Under the pieces are notes generated by a model. It was not told the DNA's origin, searched no databases, and saw nothing but the letters and a program-made list of their open reading frames with translations. A DNA stretch of 64,000 bases from Pseudomonas bananamidigenes (GTDB lineage: Bacteria; Pseudomonadota; Gammaproteobacteria; Pseudomonadales; Pseudomonadaceae): assembly GCF_001679645.1 (NCBI RefSeq), contig NZ_LRUN01000057.1, forward strand, positions 1-64,000, read 5' to 3'. A program made the translations under genes and the position numbers. Positions 43,993 to 51,862 of this stretch are shown here, one piece after another. How positions within the stretch are numbered: position 1 is the stretch's first letter; the number at the start of each line of letters is the position of its first letter.

Positions 43993-44052
43993 GCGGTGCC
44001 GCGTCAGGCGCCAACCGCCTTTCACTTCTAGAATTCAGGAATTTTCCGATCC

Positions 44053-46683
44053 ATGGGCAAATCGCTGGTCATTGTGGAATCCCCGGCTAAGGCCAAGACC
44101 ATCAACAAGTATCTGGGCAACCAATACGTGGTGAAGTCGAGTATCGGCCATATCCGAGACCTGCCCACCAGCGGTTCGGCTAGCGCCGGCAAAGAGCCGG
44201 CCGCCAAGCGCGGCAAGGCAGCTGCTGGTGAGGCGCCAGCACTGTCGCCGAAAGAGAAGGCGCGCAAGCAGCTGGTCTCGCGCATGGGAGTCGATCCGGA
44301 TCACGGCTGGAAAGCCAAGTACGAGATCCTTCCGGGCAAGGAAAAGGTCATCGAAGAGCTGCGCCGGCTCGCCAAGGATGCTGACACCATCTATCTCGCA
44401 ACCGACTTGGATCGCGAGGGGGAAGCCATTGCCTGGCACCTGCGCGAAGCCATTGGTGGTGATGACAGCCGCTACAAGCGCGTGGTGTTCAACGAGATCA
44501 CCAAGAAGGCGATTCAGGAAGCGTTCTCGGAGCCTGGTGAGCTCGATATCGATCGAGTGAACGCCCAACAGGCTCGCCGTTTCCTCGATCGTGTCGTGGG
44601 TTACATGGTTTCGCCGCTGCTATGGGCCAAGATTGCTCGCGGTCTGTCTGCCGGTCGGGTGCAATCGGTGGCCGTGAAGCTGGTGGTCGAGCGCGAGCGT
44701 GAAATTCGCGCCTTCATCCCGGAAGAATACTGGGAAGTGCACGCTGACCTCGGCACCGCAAAAGGCTCGACCGTGCGCTTCGAAGTCGCGCGTGAGAAAG
44801 GCGAGGTTTTCAAGCCGCTCAACGAGGCCCAGGCCATGGCGGCGCTGGAGAAGCTGAAGTCCTCCAGCTACAGCATCGTCAAGCGCGAAGACAAACCGAC
44901 CAGCAGCAAGCCGTCGGCACCGTTCATCACGTCCACGCTGCAACAGGCCGCGAGCAATCGCCTGGGCTTTGGCGTGAAGAAAACCATGATGATGGCCCAG
45001 CGTCTGTACGAAGCCGGCTACATCACTTATATGCGTACCGACTCGACCAACCTCTCGGCGGATGCCGTAGCGATGGCGCGTACCTATATCGAAGACGAAT
45101 TCGGCAAAAAGTACCTGCCGGAAACGCCGAACGTCTACAGCAGCAAGGAAGGCGCACAGGAGGCTCACGAAGCGATTCGTCCTTCCGACGCCAATACCAC
45201 GCCTAGCAAGCTGTCGGGCATGGAGCGTGACGCTGAGCGCCTCTATGAGCTGATCTGGCGCCAGTTCCTGGCATGCCAGATGCTGCCTGCGCAATACCTG
45301 TCGACCACTGTCAGCGTGGCCGCTGGCGACTTCGAACTGCGTGCCAAGGGCCGAATTCTGAAGTTCGACGGCTACACTCGCGTTCTGCCGCAAATCACCA
45401 AGCCTGGCGACGACGATGTCCTGCCGGACATGGCCCAGGGCGATGTGATGAAGCTGATCAAGCTTGATCCGACCCAGCATTTCACCAAACCGCCGGCCCG
45501 TTATTCGGAAGCCAGCCTCGTCAAGGAAATGGAAAAGCGCGGTATCGGCCGTCCTTCGACCTATGCGGCGATCATTTCGACCATTCAGGACCGTGGCTAT
45601 GTGACGTTGCACAACCGTCGTTTCTATTCGGAAAAAATGGGCGATATCGTCACCGAGCGTCTGTCCGAAAGCTTCTCGAACCTCATGGACTATGGCTTTA
45701 CCGCCGGCATGGAAGAGAACCTCGACGACGTGGCCCAGGGTGAACGTGACTGGAAAAACGTGCTGGACGAGTTCTACGGCGACTTCAAGAAAAAGCTTGA
45801 AGTGGCGGAGAGCCCGGACGCCGGCATGCGCGCCAATCAGCCGGTGATGACCGATATTCCGTGCACCACCTGCGGTCGTCCGATGCAGATTCGTACTGCA
45901 TCCACTGGTGTGTTCCTCGGATGCTCGGGTTACAGCCTGCCGCCGAAAGAGCGTTGCAAGGCCACCGTCAATCTTGTGCCGGGTGATGAAATCGCTGCGG
46001 ACGATGAGGGGGAGTCGGAATCTCTGGTACTGCGCGGCAAGCACCGTTGCCCGATCTGCAGCACGGCGATGGATGCCTACCTGCTCGACGAAAAGCGCAA
46101 GCTGCACATTTGCGGTAACAACCCGGATTGCGCCGGCTATGAAATCGAAGAAGGCAGCTACCGCATCAAGGGCTATGAAGGTCCGAGCCTGGAGTGCGAC
46201 AAGTGCGGCAGTGAGATGCAGCTCAAGACCGGCCGTTTCGGCAAGTTTTTCGGTTGTACCAACCCGACCTGCAAGAACACTCGCAAGCTGCTGAAAAGCG
46301 GCGATGCAGCGCCGCCGAAGATGGATCCGGTGAAGATGCCCGAGCTGAAATGCGAAAAGGTCAACGACACCTACATCCTGCGGGACGGTGCTTCCGGTCT
46401 GTTCCTGGCGGCCAGTCAGTTCCCCAAGAACCGCGAGACACGTGCACCGCTGGTCATCGAGCTTCTGCCACACAAGGACGAGATCGATCCGAAGTATCAC
46501 TTCCTGTGCGACGCGCCGCAGAAGGATCCGGACGGTTTGCCGGCGGTAATCCGCTACAGCCGCAAGACCAAGGAGCAGTACGTCCAGACCGAAGTCGACA
46601 GCAAGCCAACGGGCTGGAAGGCTTTCTTCGACGGTGGCAAATGGACGGTTGAAGACAAGCGTCCGGCAAAAGCGAAGGCTTGA
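44053..46683 (+). CDS. topA: DNA topoisomerase I
   Basis: An 876-residue type IA topoisomerase that relaxes negative supercoils. The Toprim domain opens with KSLVIVESPAKAKTINKYLG and contains the acidic TDLDREGEA motif; the catalytic tyrosine is near residue 326 in YITYMRTDSTN. The C terminus has zinc-ribbon domains seen as CTTCGRP, CPIC and CDKCGSEM with matching cysteine pairs. Between Toprim strands it has the Ala/Lys-rich insert SGSASAGKEPAAKRGKAAAG (about 39-58) common in Pseudomonas TopA. ATG 44053 is preceded by AGGA at a long spacing. It has its own promoter and terminator. Confidence 0.96.
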   Translation: MGKSLVIVESPAKAKTINKYLGNQYVVKSSIGHIRDLPTSGSASAGKEPAAKRGKAAAGEAPALSPKEKARKQLVSRMGVDPDHGWKAKYEILPGKEKVIEELRRLAKDADTIYLATDLDREGEAIAWHLREAIGGDDSRYKRVVFNEITKKAIQEAFSEPGELDIDRVNAQQARRFLDRVVGYMVSPLLWAKIARGLSAGRVQSVAVKLVVEREREIRAFIPEEYWEVHADLGTAKGSTVRFEVAREKGEVFKPLNEAQAMAALEKLKSSSYSIVKREDKPTSSKPSAPFITSTLQQAASNRLGFGVKKTMMMAQRLYEAGYITYMRTDSTNLSADAVAMARTYIEDEFGKKYLPETPNVYSSKEGAQEAHEAIRPSDANTTPSKLSGMERDAERLYELIWRQFLACQMLPAQYLSTTVSVAAGDFELRAKGRILKFDGYTRVLPQITKPGDDDVLPDMAQGDVMKLIKLDPTQHFTKPPARYSEASLVKEMEKRGIGRPSTYAAIISTIQDRGYVTLHNRRFYSEKMGDIVTERLSESFSNLMDYGFTAGMEENLDDVAQGERDWKNVLDEFYGDFKKKLEVAESPDAGMRANQPVMTDIPCTTCGRPMQIRTASTGVFLGCSGYSLPPKERCKATVNLVPGDEIAADDEGESESLVLRGKHRCPICSTAMDAYLLDEKRKLHICGNNPDCAGYEIEEGSYRIKGYEGPSLECDKCGSEMQLKTGRFGKFFGCTNPTCKNTRKLLKSGDAAPPKMDPVKMPELKCEKVNDTYILRDGASGLFLAASQFPKNRETRAPLVIELLPHKDEIDPKYHFLCDAPQKDPDGLPAVIRYSRKTKEQYVQTEVDSKPTGWKAFFDGGKWTVEDKRPAKAKA

Positions 46684-46727
46684 GCCGGTGTTGAGCTGAT
46701 GATGTCCTGATCGGGCTTCATCAACGC

Positions 46728-46771
46728 AAAAGGCCGCATGGCAGCCCTCGGGTTTTCATGCGGCCTTTTTG
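46728..46771 (+). terminator. Terminator of topA
   Basis: AAAAGGCCGCATG, a 16-base loop, CATGCGGCCTTTTTG. A long stem with a T tract 44 bases after the topA stop. Confidence 0.9.
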
Positions 46772-46854
46772 TTTAATGCTTGCGGTCGGATTGGTTGATC
46801 CATGACACTGTCCGACCTGTATGAAGCATTTATTTCGCCGCGGAGAGTGCCGAT

Positions 46855-47379
46855 ATGGCCCACGAGCTCTATACCCGTACCAATCAGAAGATCTATTTCG
46901 CGGGGTTGTCGCTGGAGGCGCTCGCCAGGGCCGAAGAGGGGCGGACAATGAATTCGCTGGCGCTGATACAGGCCGGGCGCGAATCGGCGCTGTTTCATCT
47001 CTACGGTGCGTTGCTGGGGCTGTGTCACGAGATTGCAGGGTTCTATCGGTTGCCACAGGCTAACGCACCACGAGCGGAAACCCTGTTGACCAGCGAAGTG
47101 CTTGAGTCTATTGCAATTCCAGAACTGGCCGAGATGATCGAGTTGGCGGGTAATCCGGAAACCTGGCTGGCGAAATTGCTGGCGGCACATTCGGCGCTGT
47201 TTCAGCCACCACGGGTGCCACACAAGCCGAAGGGGGATGTGACCCAGCCGTTGATTCAGGCGGTAAATCTGGATGAAGAGCAGGCGCCAGAAGAATTGAG
47301 CCGGCAAGAGCTGGAGAGCTGGCGACAACACCTGAAGGGGTTGGCTGTCCGCTTCCGTGAAGGCTTGAACGAATGCTGA
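46855..47379 (+). CDS. Conserved hypothetical protein (DUF6586-like)
   Basis: A 174-residue, mostly helical, soluble protein. The first half (YTRTNQKIYFAGLSLEAL and the RESALFHLYGALLGLCHEIA helix) looks like a small helical bundle; the middle is Pro/Lys-rich (FQPPRVPHKPKGD) and the C terminus is a charged helix. It occupies the place of PA3010 in P. aeruginosa and belongs, I believe, to a family restricted to Pseudomonas and relatives (DUF6586). No catalytic motif is visible. ATG 46855 has GGAG ten bases upstream. The next small gene follows after 106 bases. Confidence 0.75.
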   Translation: MAHELYTRTNQKIYFAGLSLEALARAEEGRTMNSLALIQAGRESALFHLYGALLGLCHEIAGFYRLPQANAPRAETLLTSEVLESIAIPELAEMIELAGNPETWLAKLLAAHSALFQPPRVPHKPKGDVTQPLIQAVNLDEEQAPEELSRQELESWRQHLKGLAVRFREGLNEC

Positions 47380-47485
47380 TGGAGACTTGGCTGGTGGCGA
47401 CGAGATGCATGCTGCTGGTCAAGATCCTGAGCGAATCTTGAATGATGTCTATATAATCCCTGCCTTTCGCGGAGAACACACCTAT

Positions 47486-47719
47486 ATGCCAACGTCCTTT
47501 CTAGAAATTGTCGAGCTACCAGACGGCCGAATCGAACTGCGCAGGGCCGAGGACGAGGGTTCCCTGGTGACGCTGGATTTTTCCGAGGATGCCAAGGCGT
47601 TTCTGCAGGGGCAGCATGTTGAGATTGCCAAAGCAATGCTGAGCGTCGGCGTGCAGATGGCCGGTCGAATGGTTGAAGGCGAATTTGATAAGGAAGAGGG
47701 GCCGCGAGTTCTTCATTGA
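47486..47719 (+). CDS. Small conserved hypothetical protein (PA3009-like)
   Basis: A 77-residue acidic protein: a beta-rich N half (SFLEIVELPDGRIELRRAED and LVTLDFSEDA) and a C-terminal helix (AFLQGQHVEIAKAMLSVGVQ). It lacks a signal peptide and membrane segments. Position and size match PA3009 of P. aeruginosa; the function is unknown. ATG 47486 is the first good start with GGAG upstream (11 bases); the frame extends back to 47387 but that part has no ribosome site. It converges with sulA, separated by a hairpin. Confidence 0.72.
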   Translation: MPTSFLEIVELPDGRIELRRAEDEGSLVTLDFSEDAKAFLQGQHVEIAKAMLSVGVQMAGRMVEGEFDKEEGPRVLH

Positions 47720-47748
47720 ACACCGCCCGTCGATTGTCACGTCGGTTC

Positions 47749-47772
47749 GGCTTCTCTATCCCTTGAGAAGCC
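47749..47772. terminator. Hairpin between convergent genes
   Basis: GGCTTCTC-TATCCCTT-GAGAAGCC, a perfect 8-bp stem in the 79-base gap between the PA3009-like gene and sulA. No T tract is present, so its strength as a terminator is doubtful. Confidence 0.5.
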
Positions 47773-47798
47773 CCGCGCTTCAGATGGCGCGCATGCAG

Positions 47799-48272
47799 TC
47801 AGCCCAATCGAATATTCAGGCTTTGAGCGTCCCCGATGCGGGCGGCGCTGATCAGTTGTTGGCGTGAGGCTGCGTTAAGCGGATTCAGCCACGTCACTAC
47901 AGTGTGGCTTCGCCCAAGGCGCAGAGCCTCGCAAGCCAACTGCATGGCGCTCTGTGTGCCGCGCGGTTGCAATAAAAGGATGCGCTCGCGATTCAACCCT
48001 GCCTCTCGTAGCCAGGCCTGTGTCAGGCTCGCGGGTGGTGCAATCAGGGTAAGCCAACGCGCGTCCTGATCGTCGCTCAATTCACGAAGAATCGGTGCAA
48101 GCAGGTTCAGGCAGTTCCCGGTCGCACCGCGCAGCGAAAGTTCGCTGTACGCTTCAGGTTCGACATTCCATGTGCGCTCCGCTGCATCCTTGAGTATCGG
48201 GGCCAGTGGTTGTGCCAGAAACGCTTCGAACAACGGCAGTTGTGTTTGCTGAGGTGCGTGTGGGAACTGCAT
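47799..48272 (-). CDS. sulA: SOS cell division inhibitor SulA
   Basis: A 157-residue SulA-type protein, which binds FtsZ and stops division during the SOS response. The RecA/SulA-like core runs from about residue 55 (LLAPILREL, RWLTLIAPPASLTQAWLREA, RILLLQPRG) to about 140 (HTVVTWLNPLNAASRQQLIS). It lies 10 bases after lexA on the same strand and must be transcribed from the lexA promoter, so LexA boxes upstream control both. In enterobacteria sulA is a separate gene; the lexA-sulA operon is the Pseudomonas arrangement. Confidence 0.92.
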   Translation of the reverse strand: MQFPHAPQQTQLPLFEAFLAQPLAPILKDAAERTWNVEPEAYSELSLRGATGNCLNLLAPILRELSDDQDARWLTLIAPPASLTQAWLREAGLNRERILLLQPRGTQSAMQLACEALRLGRSHTVVTWLNPLNAASRQQLISAARIGDAQSLNIRLG

Positions 48273-48282
48273 AAAGCCTCCT

Positions 48283-48891
48283 TTAGCGGCGGATTACGCC
48301 GACACTCAAGCCTTCGATCACCAGTTCCTGGTCTTTCAGGTTGACTTCGATGGGAGCGAACTCGGGATTTTCGGCGATCAACCAGACTTTGCTGCCATCG
48401 CGCTTGAAGCGCTTGACCGTCACTTCGTCGCCGATCCGGGCAACGACGATCTGACCGTTGCGTGCTTCCCGGGTCGTGTGAACGGCCAGCAGGTCGCCGT
48501 CGAAAATGCCGATGTCCTTCATGCTCATCCCGTGAACGCGCAGCAGATAATCAGCGCGAGGGTGGAAGAAGGCCGGATTGATATTGCAGGACTCTTCGAT
48601 ATGTTGCTCGGCAAGAATCGGTGCGCCGGCAGCCACGCGGCCGATGATCGGCAGGGTGGATTCGTCGACCTTGGCTTCGAGACCGGGGATGCGAATGCCG
48701 CGAGAGGCGCCGGGTGTCATTTCGATCGCGCCTTTGCGGGCGAGCGCCTTGAGATGCTCTTCGGCCGCGTTGGGTGATTTGAAGCCCAGTTCCTGAGCGA
48801 TTTCCGCGCGGGTTGGCGGATAGCCATTGTCTTCGAGGCAACGTTTGATGAAAGCCAGAATCTCGGCTTGGCGTGGCGTCAGCTTAAGCAT
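48283..48891 (-). CDS. lexA: LexA repressor
   Basis: A 202-residue SOS repressor. The N-terminal winged helix-turn-helix (LTPRQAEILAFIKRCLEDNG, PTRAEIAQELGFKSPNAAEE) binds the SOS box; the C-terminal domain is a latent serine protease. The self-cleavage bond Ala88-Gly89 (RVAAGAP), the nucleophile Ser123 (GMSMKDIG) and Lys160 (EVTVKRFKR) are all present at the places expected from the E. coli protein. Two LexA boxes are found 11-45 bases upstream of the start codon, so it is autoregulated. sulA follows after 10 bases. Confidence 0.97.
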   Translation of the reverse strand: MLKLTPRQAEILAFIKRCLEDNGYPPTRAEIAQELGFKSPNAAEEHLKALARKGAIEMTPGASRGIRIPGLEAKVDESTLPIIGRVAAGAPILAEQHIEESCNINPAFFHPRADYLLRVHGMSMKDIGIFDGDLLAVHTTREARNGQIVVARIGDEVTVKRFKRDGSKVWLIAENPEFAPIEVNLKDQELVIEGLSVGVIRR

Positions 48892-48901
48892 AATGATCGC
48901 T

Positions 48902-48936
48902 CTGTCTTTTTATACAGTGACTGGGATTATATACAG
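48902..48936. promoter_or_regulatory. Two LexA (SOS) boxes upstream of lexA-sulA
   Basis: CTGTCTTTTTATACAG (48902-48917) and CTGGGATTATATACAG (48921-48936) both fit CTG-N10-CAG with AT-rich centres close to CTGTATATATATACAG. Their centres are 19 bases apart, nearly two helical turns, on the same DNA face. Confidence 0.92.
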
Positions 48937-49062
48937 TGAAGCGATCTTGGCAATGCTCGTTTTTTGCCAGGGCGCCGGACGGTCAGTGACGGCGTCGATT
49001 AATGCAGCGTCCTTGTTGTGGTTAAATATCTGACCGACCATTCCCAAAACGAACCGGCAGGC

Positions 49063-49106
49063 TTGACAAGGCATAGGCTGAAACGTATGTTTCAAACAAG
49101 TGTTTG
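49063..49106 (+). promoter_or_regulatory. psrA promoter covered by two PsrA boxes
   Basis: TTGACA (49063-49068), 17 bases, TATGTT (49086-49091) form a near-ideal sigma70 promoter. GAAAC-GTAT-GTTTC (49080-49093) covers its -10 element and CAAAC-AAGT-GTTTG (49093-49106) follows directly, sharing one base. Both match (G/C)AAAC-N4-GTTT(G/C) perfectly, so PsrA would repress its own gene. Confidence 0.9.
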
Positions 49107-49121
49107 TCAGGCGGAGTAGCC

Positions 49122-49829
49122 ATGGCCCAGTCGGAAACCGTTGAACGCATTCTTGATGCTGCAGAACAGCTGTTCGCGGAAAAAGGTTTCGCTGAAACCT
49201 CATTGCGTCTGATCACCAGCAAGGCAGGGGTCAACCTGGCAGCGGTGAATTATCATTTTGGCTCGAAAAAGGCGCTGATCCAGGCGGTTTTCTCGCGCTT
49301 TCTCGGCCCTTTCTGCATCAGTCTCGATAAAGAGCTGGAGCGGCGTCAGGCCAAGCCAGAGAACAAGCCTTCACTGGAAGAGCTGCTGGAGATCCTTGTC
49401 GAGCAGGCTCTGGTGGTACAGCCTCGCAGTGGCAATGATCTGTCGATTTTCATGCGTTTGCTCGGTCTGGCATTCAGCCAGAGCCAGGGGCACCTGCGCC
49501 GTTATCTGGAAGATATGTACGGCAAGGTGTTCCGTCGCTACATGTTGCTGGTGAACGAGGCCGCACCGCGCATTCCTCCTATCGAGCTGTTCTGGCGCGT
49601 GCATTTCATGCTGGGTGCGGCGGCGTTCAGCATGTCGGGTATCAAGGCGTTGCGTGCGATCGCCGAGACCGATTTCGGTGTCAATACCTCCATCGAGCAA
49701 GTCATGCGCCTGATGGTGCCGTTCCTGGCGGCCGGCATGCGTGCCGAAACCGGTGTCACCGATCCGGCCATGGCTACGGCGCAGTTGCGGCCGCGCAGCA
49801 AGTCAGTACCGGCGCCTGCCAAGGTTTGA
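49122..49829 (+). CDS. psrA: TetR-family fatty-acid regulator PsrA
   Basis: A 235-residue TetR-type regulator. The helix-turn-helix is at about residues 10-55 (ILDAAEQLFAEKGFAETSLR, AGVNLAAVNYHFGSKKALI) and a ligand domain follows. PsrA represses its own gene and the fadBA genes and activates rpoS in Pseudomonas; long-chain fatty acids release it. The identity is supported by the sequence, by its place between lexA and nagZ, and by the two perfect PsrA boxes over its promoter. ATG 49122 has GGAG five bases upstream; the upstream TTG in frame would lie inside the operator. Confidence 0.95.
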   Translation: MAQSETVERILDAAEQLFAEKGFAETSLRLITSKAGVNLAAVNYHFGSKKALIQAVFSRFLGPFCISLDKELERRQAKPENKPSLEELLEILVEQALVVQPRSGNDLSIFMRLLGLAFSQSQGHLRRYLEDMYGKVFRRYMLLVNEAAPRIPPIELFWRVHFMLGAAAFSMSGIKALRAIAETDFGVNTSIEQVMRLMVPFLAAGMRAETGVTDPAMATAQLRPRSKSVPAPAKV

Positions 49830-49877
49830 CTGTCCATGGGTGGGCGTGGCAGCGGACATCCGCTAAGCTAGCCGCCC

Positions 49878-49991
49878 ATGCCGACTCTCGTTCTGAACCC
49901 GTTACTCATTGAAATCACCGACCTGCCGGGCAATGCCGCTGGTGGTGTTTTCGTGGGCGACGGGTTTTTCGTTTTCAAGGAATCTCTATGA
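49878..49991 (+). CDS. Short ORF translationally coupled to nagZ
   Basis: A 37-residue reading frame, MPTLVLNPLLIEITDLPG at its start, ending FKESL, whose stop TGA overlaps the nagZ start as ATGA. It is not preceded by a strong ribosome site. The peptide has no signal or membrane helix and alternates hydrophobic and glycine-rich parts (GNAAGGVFVGDGFFVFK), like a beta hairpin. Its end coinciding exactly with the start of nagZ suggests real translation, either as a small protein or as a leader that feeds ribosomes to nagZ. I do not recognise it. Confidence 0.5.
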   Translation: MPTLVLNPLLIEITDLPGNAAGGVFVGDGFFVFKESL

Positions 49992-50998
49992 CTGCTGGCC
50001 TGCAAGGCTCGTTGATGGTGGACGTCGCCGGTACTTGGCTGACGGCCGAAGATCGCCAATTGTTGCGCCAGCCCGAAGTGGGCGGCCTGATCATTTTTGC
50101 CCGTAACATCGAGCACCCGCGTCAGGTGCGCGAGCTGAGCGCGGCGATCCGTGCCATTCGCCCGGATCTGTTGCTGGCGGTGGACCAGGAAGGCGGTCGC
50201 GTCCAGCGTCTGCGTCAGGGCTTCGTGCGTCTGCCGGCCATGCGGGCTATTGCTGATAACCCGAATGCCGAGTACTTGGCCGAGCAATGCGGCTGGATCA
50301 TGGCTACAGAAGTGCTGGCAGTCGGGCTCGACCTGAGCTTCGCGCCGGTGCTGGATCTGGATTACCAGCGAAGCGCCGTGGTCGGTACCCGTTCGTTCGA
50401 AGGGAATCCGGAGCGTGCAGCACTGCTCGCCGGTGCTTTCATCAAAGGTATGAACAGTGCCGGCATGGCAGCAACCGGCAAGCATTTCCCCGGCCACGGC
50501 TGGGCCGAAGCCGACTCCCACGTCGCCATCCCCAACGACGAGCGTAGCCTCGAAGAGATCCGCGCCAACGACCTCGTGCCGTTCGCCAGACTCAGCAAGC
50601 AATTGGCCGCCGTCATGCCGGCCCACGTCATTTATCCGCAAGTCGACGCACAACCCGCAGGGTTCTCCCGGCGCTGGTTGCAGGACATCCTGCGCGGTGA
50701 GTTGCAGTTCGACGGTGTGATCTTCAGTGATGACCTGTCCATGGCTGGCGCGCATGTGGTGGGCGACGCGGCGAGCCGTATCGAAGCGGCACTCAGCGCC
50801 GGTTGCGATATGGGTCTGGTGTGCAACGACCGAGCGGCCGCCGAGCTGGCCCTGAGCGCCGCGCAACGCATGAAGGTCAAGCCGTCGCCGCGCATCTCAC
50901 GCATGCGCGGTCAGGCGTTCGCCAACACCGAATACCGTCAGGATCCGCGCTGGCTGACCGCTGTCGGCGCGCTCAAAGACGCTCAACTGATCGATTAA
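49988..50998 (+). CDS. nagZ: Beta-N-acetylhexosaminidase NagZ
   Basis: A 336-residue cytoplasmic glycoside hydrolase family 3 enzyme. It removes GlcNAc from anhydro-muropeptides in peptidoglycan recycling and so supplies the signal for AmpC induction. Signatures are the opening MVDVAGTWLTAEDRQLL, the DQEGGRVQRLR motif (about residue 65), the KHFPGHGWAEADSHV loop with the catalytic His and Asp (about 165), and the nucleophile Asp in VIFSDDLSMAG (about 247). The start codon overlaps the stop of the short upstream ORF. mtiP follows 12 bases after. Confidence 0.95.
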   Translation: MTAGLQGSLMVDVAGTWLTAEDRQLLRQPEVGGLIIFARNIEHPRQVRELSAAIRAIRPDLLLAVDQEGGRVQRLRQGFVRLPAMRAIADNPNAEYLAEQCGWIMATEVLAVGLDLSFAPVLDLDYQRSAVVGTRSFEGNPERAALLAGAFIKGMNSAGMAATGKHFPGHGWAEADSHVAIPNDERSLEEIRANDLVPFARLSKQLAAVMPAHVIYPQVDAQPAGFSRRWLQDILRGELQFDGVIFSDDLSMAGAHVVGDAASRIEAALSAGCDMGLVCNDRAAAELALSAAQRMKVKPSPRISRMRGQAFANTEYRQDPRWLTAVGALKDAQLID

Positions 50999-51010
50999 GG
51001 ATTTTTCGCT

Positions 51011-51748
51011 ATGACGGTTTACGCAATCATCGGTGGCACAGGCCTGACCCAGCTGGAAGGTCTGAGCATTCGTCAGTCGCTGGCGGTGGATACGCCTTAT
51101 GGTGCGCCATCGGCTGAAATCCAGATCGGTGAATACGCCGGCAAGGAAGTGCTGTTCCTCGCTCGCCACGGTCATCCGCATCGCTTCCCGCCGCACAAGG
51201 TCAACTATCGCGCCAACCTGTGGGCGTTGAAGCAGGCGGGGGCCGAAGCAATCATTGCGGTCAACGCCGTGGGTGGGATTCATCCGGCAATGGGCACCGG
51301 ACATTTCTGCGTGCCGCATCAGATCGTCGACTACACCAGCGGGCGCGAACACACCTATTTCGCCGATGATCTGGAGCATGTCACACACATCGACTTCAGC
51401 TTTCCCTACAGCGAACCACTGCGTCAGCAACTGATTGCTGCGCTGGCCGCTGAAGGTTGCGAATACAGCGATCAAGGTGTTTACGCCTGCACCCAGGGCC
51501 CGCGACTGGAAACTGTGGCGGAGATCGTGCGTCTGGAGCGTGACGGCTGCGACATCGTCGGCATGACCGGCATGCCGGAAGCCGCACTGGCCCGTGAGCT
51601 GGATCTGGATTACGCCTGCCTGTCGCTGGTGGTGAATCCGGCGGCGGGCAAGACCACGGCAGTGATTACCATGGCCGAGATCGAGCAGGCGCTGCATGAC
51701 GGGATGGGCAAGGTGAAATCGACGTTGGCGCGGGTGCTGAAGGGCTGA
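51011..51748 (+). CDS. mtiP: S-methyl-5'-thioinosine phosphorylase
   Basis: A 245-residue purine nucleoside phosphorylase-fold enzyme of the MTAP family. In Pseudomonas the homologue (PA3004) prefers methylthioinosine over methylthioadenosine and works in salvage of methylthio-compounds from polyamine and acyl-homoserine lactone synthesis. Markers are IIGGTGLTQLEGL, the phosphate-binding LARHGHPHRFPPHKVNYRAN and the base-site region CDIVGMTGMPEAALARELDL. It lies 12 bases after nagZ and shares that operon. The distinction from MTA phosphorylase rests on the known Pseudomonas neighbour order rather than on a residue I could test. Confidence 0.9.
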   Translation: MTVYAIIGGTGLTQLEGLSIRQSLAVDTPYGAPSAEIQIGEYAGKEVLFLARHGHPHRFPPHKVNYRANLWALKQAGAEAIIAVNAVGGIHPAMGTGHFCVPHQIVDYTSGREHTYFADDLEHVTHIDFSFPYSEPLRQQLIAALAAEGCEYSDQGVYACTQGPRLETVAEIVRLERDGCDIVGMTGMPEAALARELDLDYACLSLVVNPAAGKTTAVITMAEIEQALHDGMGKVKSTLARVLKG

Positions 51749-51773
51749 GTCCGGCTCAAAACCGAGTCGAGCC

Positions 51774-51839
51774 ATTCGCGGGCAAGCCCGCTCCCACAGG
51801 TTAAGCGCTATCTCTGTGGGAGCGGGCTTGCCCGCGAAT
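51774..51839. repeat. REP inverted pair (BIME-like)
   Basis: Two 26-base arms, 51774-51799 and 51814-51839, are perfect complements and each carry the Pseudomonas REP body (GTGGGAGCGGGCTTGCCCGCG on the right). A 14-base spacer separates them. It lies between the convergent genes mtiP and the SNF2 helicase, where it probably ends both transcripts. Confidence 0.92.
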
Positions 51840-51862
51840 CGATCTGGTAAACGACAAAGATT

